From: Campylobacterales bacterium
GTDB lineage: Bacteria; Campylobacterota; Campylobacteria; Campylobacterales; QNZT01
Assembly: GCA_015663225.1 (NCBI GenBank)
Contig: DQSO01000170.1
Location: 1 to 20,385, forward strand
Reading direction: 5' to 3'
DNA length: 20,385 nucleotides
The translations under genes were made by a program, and so were the position numbers. The notes below the pieces were generated by a model. It did no database searches. It was not told the DNA's origin and saw only the letters and a list, made by a program, of their open reading frames with translations. Shown here one piece after another: positions 7,853 through 16,276 of the stretch (within the stretch, counting starts at the first letter, position 1; each line of letters begins with the position of its first letter).

Positions 7853-9544
7853 ATGAGAAGTGATATTATTAAAAAAGGCTATGACAAAGCGCCACATAGA
7901 AGTCTACTAAGAGCAACAGGAGTTAAAGATGAAGATTTTGAAAAACCATTTATTGGGGTTGCAAACTCATTTATAGAGATAATACCTGGTCACTTTTTTC
8001 TAAATAAATATAGTGAAATAATTAAAGATGAGATAAGAAAAAATGGTTGTATGCCGTTTGAATTTAATACTATTGGAGTTGATGATGGCATAGCGATGGG
8101 GCATGATGGTATGCTTTACTCACTGCCAAGCCGAGAGATTATTGCAAACTCTATTGAGACTGTTATGAATGCTCATAAACTAGATGCGATGATAGCAATT
8201 CCAAATTGCGACAAGATAACTCCTGGCATGATAATGGGAGCTTTAAGAGTAAATCTACCTACTGTTTTTGTTAGTGGTGGACCTATGAAAGCTGGAAAAT
8301 TGGAAGACGGAACTAGTATAGATTTGGCGACTGCTTTTGAAGCTGTTGGGCAGTTTGAAGCTGGAGAGATAGATAAAGATAGACTAACTCAAATCGAGTG
8401 TGCAGCTTGTCCATCTGGAGGAAGTTGTAGTGGTATGTTTACTGCAAATAGTATGAATACACTTATGGAAGCTATGGGTATAGCACTAAAAGGAAATGGA
8501 ACTATACTAGCACTTACACCTGAACGAGAACTACTTTTAAGAAGTGCTGCAAGAAGAATTTGTGAGATAGCAAAAGATGAAGCACTAAGTGAAAAGTTTA
8601 AAATAAGAAATATCTTAAATGAAAAAGCTGTAAATAATGCATTTGCAGTAGATATGGCAATGGGTGGAAGTTCAAATACTGTACTTCATATGTTAGCAAT
8701 AGCAAGAGAGGCAGAAGTTGATTTTAAACTTGAAGATATAAATACCATGAGTAAAAATATTTCTCACATAGCAAAAATATCTCCTTCACTTACAACAGTT
8801 CACATGGAAGATGTTCACAATGCAGGTGGTGTGAGTGCAGTGATGAATGAAATCTCAAAAAGAGGAAATAATGTACTTGCTCTTGACAATCTTACAATAG
8901 AGGGTGAAACTATAGGCGAACGAATAGCTAATAGTGAGATTTTAAATAAAGAAGTTATCCATTCTATAGATAATCCTTACTCGGAAGTTGGAGGATTAGC
9001 AATACTTTATGGAAACTTGGCTCGTGAGGGTGCTGTTATAAAAAGTGCTGGTGTTGATAAAAATATGAGAAAGTTTAGTGGTAAGGCTATCTGTTTTGAT
9101 TCACAACAAGATGCTATCGCTGGAATTATTGGCAAGAAAGTAAAAGCTGGACATATTGTAGTTATAAGATATGAGGGACCAAAGGGCGGTCCGGGTATGC
9201 AAGAGATGTTAGCACCTACTTCACTTATCACGGGTATGGGACTTGGAGATAAAGTGGCACTTATCACTGATGGACGATTTAGTGGGGCAACTAGAGGAGC
9301 TAGTATTGGTCATCTATCTCCAGAGGCTGCAGAGGGTGGTGTTATAGGACTTTTAAAAGATGGAGATAAGATAAATATTGATATAGATAAATATCTTTTA
9401 GAGGTAGAATTAAGTGATGAAGAGTTAGAAAAAAGAGCATCAACTTTCACTCCAAAAGTAAAACAAATCCAAGGAAGTTGGTTAAAACAGTACCGACAAC
9501 TCGTTACAAATGCTAGTAATGGGGCAATGTTAAAAACAGAGTAA
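7853..9544 (+). CDS. ilvD: Dihydroxy-acid dehydratase
   Basis: Iron-sulfur enzyme that dehydrates 2,3-dihydroxy-isovalerate and -3-methylvalerate to the 2-oxo acids, the penultimate step to valine and isoleucine and the source of the leucine precursor; cytoplasmic, 563 aa. IlvD/Edd family landmarks: [19 protein letters not shown] (72-90), NCDKITPG (118-125, Cys119), [14 protein letters not shown] (183-196, Cys192), and C-terminal [11 protein letters not shown] followed by [16 protein letters not shown]. Where plant-type [2Fe-2S] enzymes carry a further cluster cysteine, this protein reads PGHFFL (45-50) without one, as I recall for Campylobacter homologues. Edd (phosphogluconate dehydratase) is excluded by length and by the match to IlvD throughout. 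It stands alone, with its own promoter, 65 nt ahead of the HDOD gene. Confidence 0.97.
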   Translation: MRSDIIKKGYDKAPHRSLLRATGVKDEDFEKPFIGVANSFIEIIPGHFFLNKYSEIIKDEIRKNGCMPFEFNTIGVDDGIAMGHDGMLYSLPSREIIANSIETVMNAHKLDAMIAIPNCDKITPGMIMGALRVNLPTVFVSGGPMKAGKLEDGTSIDLATAFEAVGQFEAGEIDKDRLTQIECAACPSGGSCSGMFTANSMNTLMEAMGIALKGNGTILALTPERELLLRSAARRICEIAKDEALSEKFKIRNILNEKAVNNAFAVDMAMGGSSNTVLHMLAIAREAEVDFKLEDINTMSKNISHIAKISPSLTTVHMEDVHNAGGVSAVMNEISKRGNNVLALDNLTIEGETIGERIANSEILNKEVIHSIDNPYSEVGGLAILYGNLAREGAVIKSAGVDKNMRKFSGKAICFDSQQDAIAGIIGKKVKAGHIVVIRYEGPKGGPGMQEMLAPTSLITGMGLGDKVALITDGRFSGATRGASIGHLSPEAAEGGVIGLLKDGDKINIDIDKYLLEVELSDEELEKRASTFTPKVKQIQGSWLKQYRQLVTNASNGAMLKTE

Positions 9545-9550
9545 AAAAGC

Positions 9551-9577
9551 TAAATAAAATTCTACTTTGACCGATAT
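9551..9577 (+). promoter_or_regulatory. Candidate sigma-28 (FliA) promoter for the HDOD gene
   Basis: TAAA at 9551-9554, a 15-nt spacer, then ACCGATAT at 9570-9577, against the FliA consensus TAAA-N15-GCCGATAA: perfect -35, exact spacing, 6 of 8 in the -10. The predicted start near 9584 leaves a leader of about 25 nt that includes AAAGG, 7 nt before the ATG. The geometry is the same as at the chemoreceptor gene. An overlapping TATAAG (9574-9579) could instead serve as a sigma-70 -10. Confidence 0.5.
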
Positions 9578-9609
9578 AAGAGCATAAAGAAAATTAAAAA
9601 GGTTGTGCA

Positions 9610-10431
9610 ATGAAAGAAAAGATATTGGAAAAAGTAGGAGCTTTCCCTCCACTAGATGATACAGTTAATAATATTATGACAGTCTGCAATGATCCTGATG
9701 GTTCAGTTATGGAACTTGTAAAGATTGTTGAAAAAGATCCTATGACTACTGCCAATATATTAAAAGCTGCAAATAGTCCACTATATGGATTTAGTAGAGA
9801 GGTTAAAAATATAGGTCATGCTGTTTCAATTTTTGGGATGGAAACAGTTAAAGGCTTTGCATTTTCATCATTTTTACAAAAAAAACCAAACCTTGATTTA
9901 TCACCATATAATATTGATGCAGAGAGTTTTACTTCAGTATCACAAGCTCAAAATGCTTTTATAGCTAAATGGTACAAAGGTAAAAAGCAGATGCTTGATA
10001 CTTTAGGTTTGACATCATTTTTGATGGAGATGGGTAAGATAGTACTAGCTGATATAGTTATAGAACATAAAAAAAGTGATGAATTTAAGAATTTTCTTGC
10101 TGATTGCAAAAGTAATGCTGATATTAAAGAGCTTGAACTGAAAGTATTTGGTCTTACAAATGAAGATATAACCACTATGATACTTAAGGAGTGGAACTTT
10201 AACTCAAATATCTGTAATGCCATCAAATATATAAATAACCCTGAACTTGCAGATAAAGATGTGCAAAAAATTTCAGCATCACTAAAAGCTGTAAGAGCCA
10301 TCATCTCTACATCAAACTTTGATAAAGATGCGAGCTTGAAAGAGGCAGTTGCTATCGTCAAAAAATATAATCTAGATAGTGCAAAATTTTTAGAACTAGC
10401 TGAAGAAACACTTGGTCTGACTAAAGTGTAA
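9610..10431 (+). CDS. HDOD-domain signalling protein
   Basis: 273-aa cytoplasmic protein built almost entirely of an HDOD domain, a degenerate HD phosphohydrolase relative usually without catalytic metal ligands and used in signalling output. The family signature is clear: FPPLDDTV (12-19), then DPMTTANILKAANSPLYG (43-60), then the INIGHAVSIFG-like segment at about 67-76. The second half is helical and no other domain is recognised. The biochemical role is unknown. HDOD proteins in Campylobacterota have been linked to motility, which would fit the sigma-28-like promoter upstream, but this is inference. The start has AAAGG at 7 nt. It is a single-gene unit between ilvD and tRNA-Phe. Confidence 0.88.
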   Translation: MKEKILEKVGAFPPLDDTVNNIMTVCNDPDGSVMELVKIVEKDPMTTANILKAANSPLYGFSREVKNIGHAVSIFGMETVKGFAFSSFLQKKPNLDLSPYNIDAESFTSVSQAQNAFIAKWYKGKKQMLDTLGLTSFLMEMGKIVLADIVIEHKKSDEFKNFLADCKSNADIKELELKVFGLTNEDITTMILKEWNFNSNICNAIKYINNPELADKDVQKISASLKAVRAIISTSNFDKDASLKEAVAIVKKYNLDSAKFLELAEETLGLTKV

Positions 10432-10476
10432 TTTTAAATCTTCTTATTGTTTAAGTTTATTTTTATGTATATGTTG

Positions 10477-10482
10477 TATAAT
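10477..10482 (+). promoter_or_regulatory. -10 element (TATAAT) for tRNA-Phe
   Basis: Perfect TATAAT 18 nt ahead of the mature tRNA 5' end, preceded by a T-rich stretch (10441-10470) typical of Campylobacterota housekeeping promoters. The predicted start near 10489 leaves a short 5' leader for RNase P to remove. No -35 at good spacing. Confidence 0.6.
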
Positions 10483-10500
10483 ATCGACTCTTAACTAAGT

Positions 10501-10576
10501 GGCTTGATAGCTCAGTCGGTAGAGCAGGTGACTGAAAATCACCGTGTCGGCGGTTCGATTCCGTCTCAAGCCACCA
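10501..10576 (+). tRNA. tRNA-Phe (anticodon GAA), CCA encoded
   Basis: A complete 76-nt cloverleaf can be folded by eye. Acceptor GGCTTGA pairs with TCAAGCC. The D arm is GCTC/GAGC around AGTCGGTA. The anticodon stem GGTGA/TCACC holds loop CTGAAAA with anticodon GAA. The variable loop is GTGTC. The T arm is GGCGG/CCGTC (one G-U pair) around TTCGATT. The discriminator is A and the 3' CCA is in the DNA (10574-10576). It decodes UUC/UUU. It is transcribed alone from its own promoter toward the end of yraN, 11 nt away. No intrinsic terminator is seen after it. Confidence 0.98.
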
Positions 10577-10587
10577 CTTATAAACCA

Positions 10588-10914
10588 CTAAAAAAATGAT
10601 ATATTCTCAATCAACTCCACCCTATTTTCTTCTACAATAACTGCATCATAACAGAAGTTTTTATCTGATTTTGTTTTAACAAGATAAAACTCACTTGTTT
10701 TTATAATCTTTGAAAGTTTTGATGGTGTTATGTTAAAGATAGGTTCACCTTTACCACTTTTGACCTCTATGAAATGGATAGTATCATCTTTAAAAGCGAT
10801 GATGTCTATTTCGCCAAATCTTGAATAATAGTTTCGCTCCAAGATTTTAAAGCCATTATCATGTAGAAAATCTACTGCCATATCTTCGGCAATATTTCCT
10901 TTTTTTCTACTCAA
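10588..10914 (-). CDS. yraN: UPF0102 / YraN-family protein with endonuclease-like fold
   Basis: 108-aa protein of the UPF0102 family, which has a PD-(D/E)xK nuclease-like (Holliday-junction-resolvase-like) fold but no settled function. Motifs: N-terminal KGNIAEDMAVDFL (5-17), then RFGEIDIIAF (32-41) and HFIEVKSGKG (47-56). The D...ExK pattern (Asp37, Glu50, Lys52) is intact. The start is a TTG at 10914 inside the end of the molybdoenzyme gene (8-nt overlap), with AAGG 6 nt upstream. It is the last gene of the long leftward string. In H. pylori and C. jejuni, as I recall, this gene directly follows hom and precedes trxA. Here the molybdoenzyme intervenes and trxA is absent. Confidence 0.88.
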   Translation of the reverse strand: MSRKKGNIAEDMAVDFLHDNGFKILERNYYSRFGEIDIIAFKDDTIHFIEVKSGKGEPIFNITPSKLSKIIKTSEFYLVKTKSDKNFCYDAVIVEENRVELIENISFF

Positions 10915-12970
10915 TCCTAACCTTGACTGATTTTAATTTTGCTGTTTTTGTAAGCTCATCACTCTCATCACCAAATAGATAATTTATTCTACTTCGTGCA
11001 TGGTGAAAAGATACAAAAAGAGTTCCTTTTTTTATAGAATTGGAGAGTTTAAACTTCAGAAGATTTGTTCTTCCGTTGTGTGAGATAAGAGTTATATACT
11101 CTTTTCCTTTTATAAAACTCTCATCTTCATAAGAGATCAAAACAACATCTTCACTTGCTCGTGAATTTAATTTCTTACTTCTTATCGTTTGAGCTGCATT
11201 GTTGTAGTGAGCCATTACTCGACCTGTTGTTAGATAAAAATCATTGAAACTACTCTTTTGCAAAAGCTCTTTAACCATTCCTCTTAGAAAATATCTTTTA
11301 TATCTTAGTGTTCCTATACCATCTTTTGTTCTAAAACTCTTGCGGTGAAGTATCGGGGTATCACTCTCTCCAACTGGCCACTGAAGACCATTTAGACGAT
11401 TTTCTTCCAATCTATCATAACTTGCACCACTAAATCTATTTGGTGCTTCTACTTGTACTTCACTCCAAATATCTTTTGTGTCTTTGTATTGAAATTTTCC
11501 TGTAAGATGCTTTTCAATTCCTTGCACAACCTCCCAGTCATCAGGTAGATTATTTTCAACTAAAGGCTGTGAAAGATGTAGTCTTCTCTCTGCATTTATA
11601 TAAACTCCACTCTTTTCATAAGCACTCTTTACTCCAAATATCACATCTGCAAACTTTGTTATCTCATTTTCAAAAAGCTCATTTACTACTAATAATTCTA
11701 ACTTTTTCAGTGCTTTTTCTATCTTTGTTTGATTTGGATGTACATGAGCTATATCTTCTCCCATGTTAAAGAGTATTTTTATCTCATCATCAAGCATAGC
11801 ATCTATCATATCAGGAGTTTTTTTACCCTCAATTAGAGGATGTTGATAGTCAGGGTTATAATATGGAAGACACCCCATATCACAAGTTCCTTGTATATTA
11901 TTTTGACCTCGAAGTGGCATAAGCCCTGTTCCACTTTTCCCTACATTTCCAGTAAGAAGAGCTAGATTACAAAAAGAAGCTGTAGCATAACTACCATCGA
12001 TATGTTCAGTAACTCCCAAACCCCAAAAAATCATAGACTTTTTAGTTGCATACTCTCTTGCCACATCTTTTATCTGCTGTGTTAAGTATTCATAACCTTT
12101 AACATCTTGAAAAAACTCTGGATTTGAGTATGGATCATTTAAAATCTCTTCTTTAAACTTATCAAACTGTTTCACTCTACTTTCAATAAACTCTTTATCA
12201 TAAAGATTATTTTTGACTATCTCATAAGCCAACATATTTGAAACTAAAAGATTTGACTCAAAAGGTATAGTACAATTATACTCAGCTTTTTTTGAAAGAG
12301 CTATATTTCTCACATCAAATAGTGCTAACTTAGTACCATTTTTAACTGCACTTATCATCTTATTTGCTACGATAGGGTGAGCTTCTGTAGTATTTGAACC
12401 AATAACAATCATAAATTCACAATTTTTTATATCATAAAATGGATTTGTAGCCGCACCCTCTCCGATAATACTTCTCATACCCTTAAGACTTGGTGCATGA
12501 CAAATCCTAGCACAACTATCTATATGAGGTGATTTTATAACTTTTCTTGTAAATTTTTGAAATAGATATGCATTTTCACAACTTGTTCTTGCTCCACCAA
12601 TAGAAGCATAAGAAAAGTTTCCATACTGATTTGTAATATTTTTAATCTTCCAAGCGACAAGTTCATATGCAAGTTCAATTTTTGGAAATATAAAACCATT
12701 TTCATCAGTTGAATATGTTTGAAGCTCTTTTTTTAATTTTGATGGAAGAAAAAGTTCATTTTTATTTAAAAAACTCTTTCTTATTTTAACTGGAGGTAGC
12801 CTATCATGTGAAGAGACAAAGTCATATCCATACTTCCCCTTAACACAAAGCTTTCCTTCACTTACTATTCCATCTTTATTTGCTCGAATCTCTTTTATCT
12901 CATTGTCTTGAACGATTGCTTCTATATCGCAACCAACACCGCAATAAGTACAAACAGATTGCTTTAACAC
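10907..12970 (-). CDS. Formate dehydrogenase H-like molybdopterin oxidoreductase (Cys-type)
   Basis: 687-aa catalytic subunit of the DMSO-reductase superfamily. Cys7, Cys10, Cys14 and Cys42 form the N-terminal [4Fe-4S] motif. SCARICHAPS (152-161) places Cys157 where E. coli FdhF has the metal-ligand selenocysteine, followed by His158. MPLRGQNNIQGTCDMG (351-366) supplies the FdhF-type Arg354. Having this Cys/His/Arg set points to formate dehydrogenase; Nap- or Nas-type nitrate reductases have a different ligand region. The C-terminal molybdopterin-binding domain is seen in LTTGRVMAHYNNAAQTIRS. There is no Tat signal, so it is cytoplasmic, and no partner subunit is encoded nearby. It starts with GTG one base after the hom stop and overlaps yraN, so it is embedded in the operon. 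The substrate is inferred; another oxidoreductase activity is possible. Confidence 0.88.
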   Translation of the reverse strand: MLKQSVCTYCGVGCDIEAIVQDNEIKEIRANKDGIVSEGKLCVKGKYGYDFVSSHDRLPPVKIRKSFLNKNELFLPSKLKKELQTYSTDENGFIFPKIELAYELVAWKIKNITNQYGNFSYASIGGARTSCENAYLFQKFTRKVIKSPHIDSCARICHAPSLKGMRSIIGEGAATNPFYDIKNCEFMIVIGSNTTEAHPIVANKMISAVKNGTKLALFDVRNIALSKKAEYNCTIPFESNLLVSNMLAYEIVKNNLYDKEFIESRVKQFDKFKEEILNDPYSNPEFFQDVKGYEYLTQQIKDVAREYATKKSMIFWGLGVTEHIDGSYATASFCNLALLTGNVGKSGTGLMPLRGQNNIQGTCDMGCLPYYNPDYQHPLIEGKKTPDMIDAMLDDEIKILFNMGEDIAHVHPNQTKIEKALKKLELLVVNELFENEITKFADVIFGVKSAYEKSGVYINAERRLHLSQPLVENNLPDDWEVVQGIEKHLTGKFQYKDTKDIWSEVQVEAPNRFSGASYDRLEENRLNGLQWPVGESDTPILHRKSFRTKDGIGTLRYKRYFLRGMVKELLQKSSFNDFYLTTGRVMAHYNNAAQTIRSKKLNSRASEDVVLISYEDESFIKGKEYITLISHNGRTNLLKFKLSNSIKKGTLFVSFHHARSRINYLFGDESDELTKTAKLKSVKVRIE

Positions 12971-12971
12971 C

Positions 12972-14240
12972 CTAAGCCTCTATCCTGATCATAGAAACTC
13001 CATCTTTCACAAAGTCAAATTTCTCTATCTGCGATATGGCTTTTTTAACATCTATCTCTTTGCACTCATGAGTTGAAAACTGCAATGTAGCAATAGAACT
13101 ATTTTCTATAACTTTTTGTAAAAATGTATCTACTGAGATATTGTTATCTCCTAAAGTCTTGGCAATACTTGCTAATACTCCTGATACATCCTCTACACTC
13201 ATTCTAAAATAGTATTGACTTTGAATATTTTCTTTATTTTGAAGTACCAAATTTTCAGATTTAAAAGGCTTTTTAAACCCAAGCATCGGTGAACTCTTGC
13301 CAGCTCTTACAATCTCAATAATATCAGATACAACAGCACTAGCAGTCGCATCACCACCAGCTCCAGGACCATAATACAAAGTCTCACCAACCTTATCACC
13401 TATAACACTAATACCATTCATAACACCATCAATCTTAGCTATCATTTGAGTCTGTTTTATAAGTACAGGATGAACTCTAAGCTCGATATTTGAGTTTATT
13501 TTTTTAGCAATTCCAAGTAGTTTAATACTATAACCAAACTCACCAGCAAAAGATATATCATCTTGATTTATATTTTGGATACCCTCTATCAATATATCTT
13601 CAGGCTTTGCATCAATACCATAAGCGATAGAAGCAAGGATAAGAAGTTTATGAGCAGCATCAAAACCACCCACATCAAAAGTTGGATCAGCCTCAGCATA
13701 TCCTAACTCTTGAGCTTCTTTAAGTATATCATCATACTTAACACCATCATTTATCATCTTTGTAAGCATATAATTACTTGTACCATTCATGATACCTCGT
13801 ATAGAAGTTATCTCATTTGCACTAAGCCCAACTTTTAGAGCATTTATTATAGGTATACCCCCCGCTACACTTGCTTCATAACCTATCGGAATATCTCCAG
13901 CTATCTCTTGAAGGTCATATCTGTGATAAGCTAAAAGAGCTTTATTTGCAGTAACAACAGCTTTTTTCTTCTCTAGAGCTAATTTTACAACTTTAAAAGG
14001 TTCATCAACTCCACCCATAAGCTCTACTACTATATCTATGCTATCATCATTTAAAACTTCATCTATATCAGTTGTTAAAGGGATTTCTACATCTCTTTTT
14101 TTAGATATATCTCTGACAACTCCCTTAACAACTCTTATCTCTTTTCCTGCTCTTGCTTGTATAAGCTCTTTATTCTCTTTTAAAATATTTGCAACACTAC
14201 ATCCAACAGTACCCACTCCAATTATTGCAATATTTACCAT
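12972..14240 (-). CDS. hom: Homoserine dehydrogenase with C-terminal ACT domain
   Basis: NAD(P)H-dependent reduction of aspartate semialdehyde to homoserine, the branch to threonine and methionine; cytoplasmic, 422 aa. The Rossmann motif GVGTVG is at 8-13, TANKALLA at 97-104, the family signature MNGTSNYMLTKM at 151-162, and EADPTFDVGGFDAAHKLL (183-200) with the catalytic-region lysine. An ACT regulatory domain fills about 346-420 (FRMSVEDVSGVLASIAKTLG), so allosteric control, probably by threonine, is expected. Length and architecture are those of stand-alone bacterial Hom, not an aspartokinase fusion. It follows alaC by 10 nt and precedes the molybdoenzyme by 1 nt. Confidence 0.97.
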   Translation of the reverse strand: MVNIAIIGVGTVGCSVANILKENKELIQARAGKEIRVVKGVVRDISKKRDVEIPLTTDIDEVLNDDSIDIVVELMGGVDEPFKVVKLALEKKKAVVTANKALLAYHRYDLQEIAGDIPIGYEASVAGGIPIINALKVGLSANEITSIRGIMNGTSNYMLTKMINDGVKYDDILKEAQELGYAEADPTFDVGGFDAAHKLLILASIAYGIDAKPEDILIEGIQNINQDDISFAGEFGYSIKLLGIAKKINSNIELRVHPVLIKQTQMIAKIDGVMNGISVIGDKVGETLYYGPGAGGDATASAVVSDIIEIVRAGKSSPMLGFKKPFKSENLVLQNKENIQSQYYFRMSVEDVSGVLASIAKTLGDNNISVDTFLQKVIENSSIATLQFSTHECKEIDVKKAISQIEKFDFVKDGVSMIRIEA

Positions 14241-14250
14241 GCTCTAATCC

Positions 14251-15456
14251 TTATAATTTTTTAAGATATTTTTTAATATTTTTTGCTGCTTGTCTAATTC
14301 TTTTTTCATTTTCAATAAGAGCTATTCTAACATAATCATCCCCAAGCTCTCCAAAACCAACCCCTGGACTAACTGCAACATTTGCCTCTGTTAGAAGTTG
14401 CTTTGAAAACTCCATACTACCTAGATGTGCCACTTTTTCTGGTAGCTTAGCCCAAACAAACATGGTTGATTTAGGTGCTATCATCTCCCAACCAGCATTA
14501 TTAAAACTCTCTACTAAAACATCTCTTCTTTTTTCATACTTAGCTGTTATCTCTTTAACATACTCATCACCCTCATTTAAAGCTATGGTAGCAGCTATCT
14601 GAATAGGTGTAAACATACCATAGTCAAACCATGATTTTATCTTTTGAAGAGCCCCTATCATCTTTGCATTTCCTACAAAAAATCCAACTCTCCATCCTGC
14701 CATATTGTAACTCTTACTCATAGTAAAACTCTCAACAGCGACATCTTTTGCACCCTCAACCTCAAATATAGAAGGAGTTTTATAGCCATCAAATGTAATA
14801 TCAGCATAAGCAATATCACTAATAATATAAAATCTCTTCTCTTTAGCCATAGCAACAAGTCGTACATAAAACTCTTTAGTTACAGTTACAGTTGTTGGAT
14901 TATGAGGAAAGTTAACTATTACATACTTTGGTTTAGGTAGAGATGTTTGGAAAGTTCTCTCTAAATCTTCAAAAAACCTATCTTCATCAAGTTCAAAATT
15001 GTCATTAAAACAAAAAGGTGATTTAACAACATTTGCTCCAGCGATGATAAAAGCATGAGTATGGATTGGATAAGCAGGTCCTGGAACTATTGCTACATCT
15101 CCACTATTTGTTATAGCTTGAGCTAAATGAACATAACCCTCTTTACTACCCATAGTTGCAACTGCTTCTGTATCTGGATCTATATCAGCATTATATTTTC
15201 TCTTATACCAGTCACTTATCGCAAGTCGTAGTTTATATATACCTTTACTTGCAGAATAGCCATAATTTTTAGGCTTCACAGCACTCTCAATAAGCTTATC
15301 AACTATCTGATCAGGTGTTGCACCGTCTGGATTACCCATACTAAAATCGATAATATCATGACCCTCTCGTCGAGCTTTCATCTTTATATCATTTATCTGT
15401 GCAAATACATAGTTTGGTAGTCTTTTTATCGTATTAAACTCTATTTCATCAAACAT
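14251..15456 (-). CDS. alaC: AlaC-type class I/II aminotransferase
   Basis: PLP enzyme of 401 aa, very similar along its length to what I recall of E. coli AlaC (glutamate-pyruvate aminotransferase). Shared segments include FSMGNPDGATP near 38-48, the asparagine of NPTT near 186, and the PLP-lysine segment FTMSKSYNMAGWRVGF with Lys248. The ending VSPGVGFGELGDDYVRIALIEN carries the carboxylate-binding arginine. It makes alanine from pyruvate and glutamate, but related enzymes act on LL-diaminopimelate, methionine or aspartate, so the substrate is not certain. The frame can be extended to a TTG at 15474, but that would translate the Shine-Dalgarno GAGGAG (15472-15467) itself. The ATG at 15456, 10 nt after it and one base past the upstream stop, is preferred. 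Confidence 0.9.
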   Translation of the reverse strand: MFDEIEFNTIKRLPNYVFAQINDIKMKARREGHDIIDFSMGNPDGATPDQIVDKLIESAVKPKNYGYSASKGIYKLRLAISDWYKRKYNADIDPDTEAVATMGSKEGYVHLAQAITNSGDVAIVPGPAYPIHTHAFIIAGANVVKSPFCFNDNFELDEDRFFEDLERTFQTSLPKPKYVIVNFPHNPTTVTVTKEFYVRLVAMAKEKRFYIISDIAYADITFDGYKTPSIFEVEGAKDVAVESFTMSKSYNMAGWRVGFFVGNAKMIGALQKIKSWFDYGMFTPIQIAATIALNEGDEYVKEITAKYEKRRDVLVESFNNAGWEMIAPKSTMFVWAKLPEKVAHLGSMEFSKQLLTEANVAVSPGVGFGELGDDYVRIALIENEKRIRQAAKNIKKYLKKL

Positions 15457-15457
15457 T

Positions 15458-16276
15458 TTATCTTCTCTCCTCAATATATATTGCTAATCCATCTTTTATA
15501 TTTTTAATTGTATAAAAATCATCTATTTTTAAATACATCCCATCTTGTGGAATATTTAACTTTAACTTTTGTGCTACTTTATCTTTTGAAACCGTACTAA
15601 TAATCTTTAAATTTTTATCATAAACAACCACATAAGGATGCCAACTATTGTATCTTGAACTCTGTATTTGTACTTTTTTGCTACCTTCTATATTTACCCA
15701 ATAAGCCAAAAGTGTTTTTTTAAGTTTCAATATGTCACCAAAAGGTAACTTTTGAGGTATTAATACTGCATTTGAACTATCTAACTCATAACTCCAATTT
15801 GTAGCCGTATATCTTTTTATCCTATTTGCATATACACTTTTTTTCTCTAACTCTGTTATAAAAAGAAGAGGATCTAACATATAGTTATCACCCAAAGATA
15901 CAATCCAAACAAATCTACCACCACTTTTGGATGATTTTATTGTATCTATATCACTAAACCCTAAAGTAGAAAGTGTATCTCTTATCAACTTTACAAAAAG
16001 TTGAGGATTACCATTTTTTGTTACAAAAGATACTTTCAAATTTTTACTATTTTTAGCAAGACTTATAAGACCTTCACTACGAAGTTTACCTATAACTTTT
16101 TTATAATCAACTCTACTTCCATCAAAATAACTATCTTTATCAGAAAATATTACATTTATAAACTTCTTTTTTGCTATATACTCACTACTCCCCATAACAT
16201 TGGAAATAGCACTATCTAGCGACTGCGAAAACATCGCTGATATAAATAATATTAAAAAAAGAAAGTGTTTTACCAC
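15458..16276 (-). CDS. Conserved periplasmic protein of unknown function (Cj0151c-like position)
   Basis: 272 aa. A Sec signal peptide is plain: MVKHF, then the hydrophobic core LFLILFISAMF, with cleavage likely near residues 17-20. There is no lipobox cysteine, so a soluble periplasmic protein is expected. The body alternates strands and helices (FVWIVSLGDNYMLDPLLF, YVVVYDKNLKIISTV) with no catalytic motif I recognise. It starts with GTG at 16276, overlapping the RodZ-like gene by 7 nt, with AGGAA upstream. It ends one base before the alaC ATG. From memory, C. jejuni has a 'putative periplasmic protein' (Cj0151c) in the same slot. The tight coupling to the membrane protein upstream suggests the two work together in the envelope, which is inference. 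Confidence 0.82.
   Translation of the reverse strand: MVKHFLFLILFISAMFSQSLDSAISNVMGSSEYIAKKKFINVIFSDKDSYFDGSRVDYKKVIGKLRSEGLISLAKNSKNLKVSFVTKNGNPQLFVKLIRDTLSTLGFSDIDTIKSSKSGGRFVWIVSLGDNYMLDPLLFITELEKKSVYANRIKRYTATNWSYELDSSNAVLIPQKLPFGDILKLKKTLLAYWVNIEGSKKVQIQSSRYNSWHPYVVVYDKNLKIISTVSKDKVAQKLKLNIPQDGMYLKIDDFYTIKNIKDGLAIYIEERR

Noticed and set aside
9948..10361. 137-aa open frame on the minus strand inside the HDOD gene
   Set aside because: Antisense to a clear HDOD protein; the low-complexity Ser/Ile/Leu-rich translation is typical of the reverse of AT-rich coding DNA.
12498..12502. Possible selenocysteine codon at the catalytic position of the molybdoenzyme
   Set aside because: The codon is an ordinary cysteine codon and there is no in-frame UGA anywhere in the gene.
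10907..12970. Reading the molybdoenzyme as an assimilatory or periplasmic nitrate reductase
   Set aside because: The ligand region is CARICHAPS with Cys followed by His, plus the FdhF-type arginine in PLRGQNN. Nitrate reductases have a different sequence around the ligand, and there is no Tat signal for a periplasmic form.
15457..15474. TTG start at 15474 for the aminotransferase
   Set aside because: Its first codons would be the Shine-Dalgarno sequence itself, inside the upstream coding sequence; the ATG at 15456 is correctly spaced.
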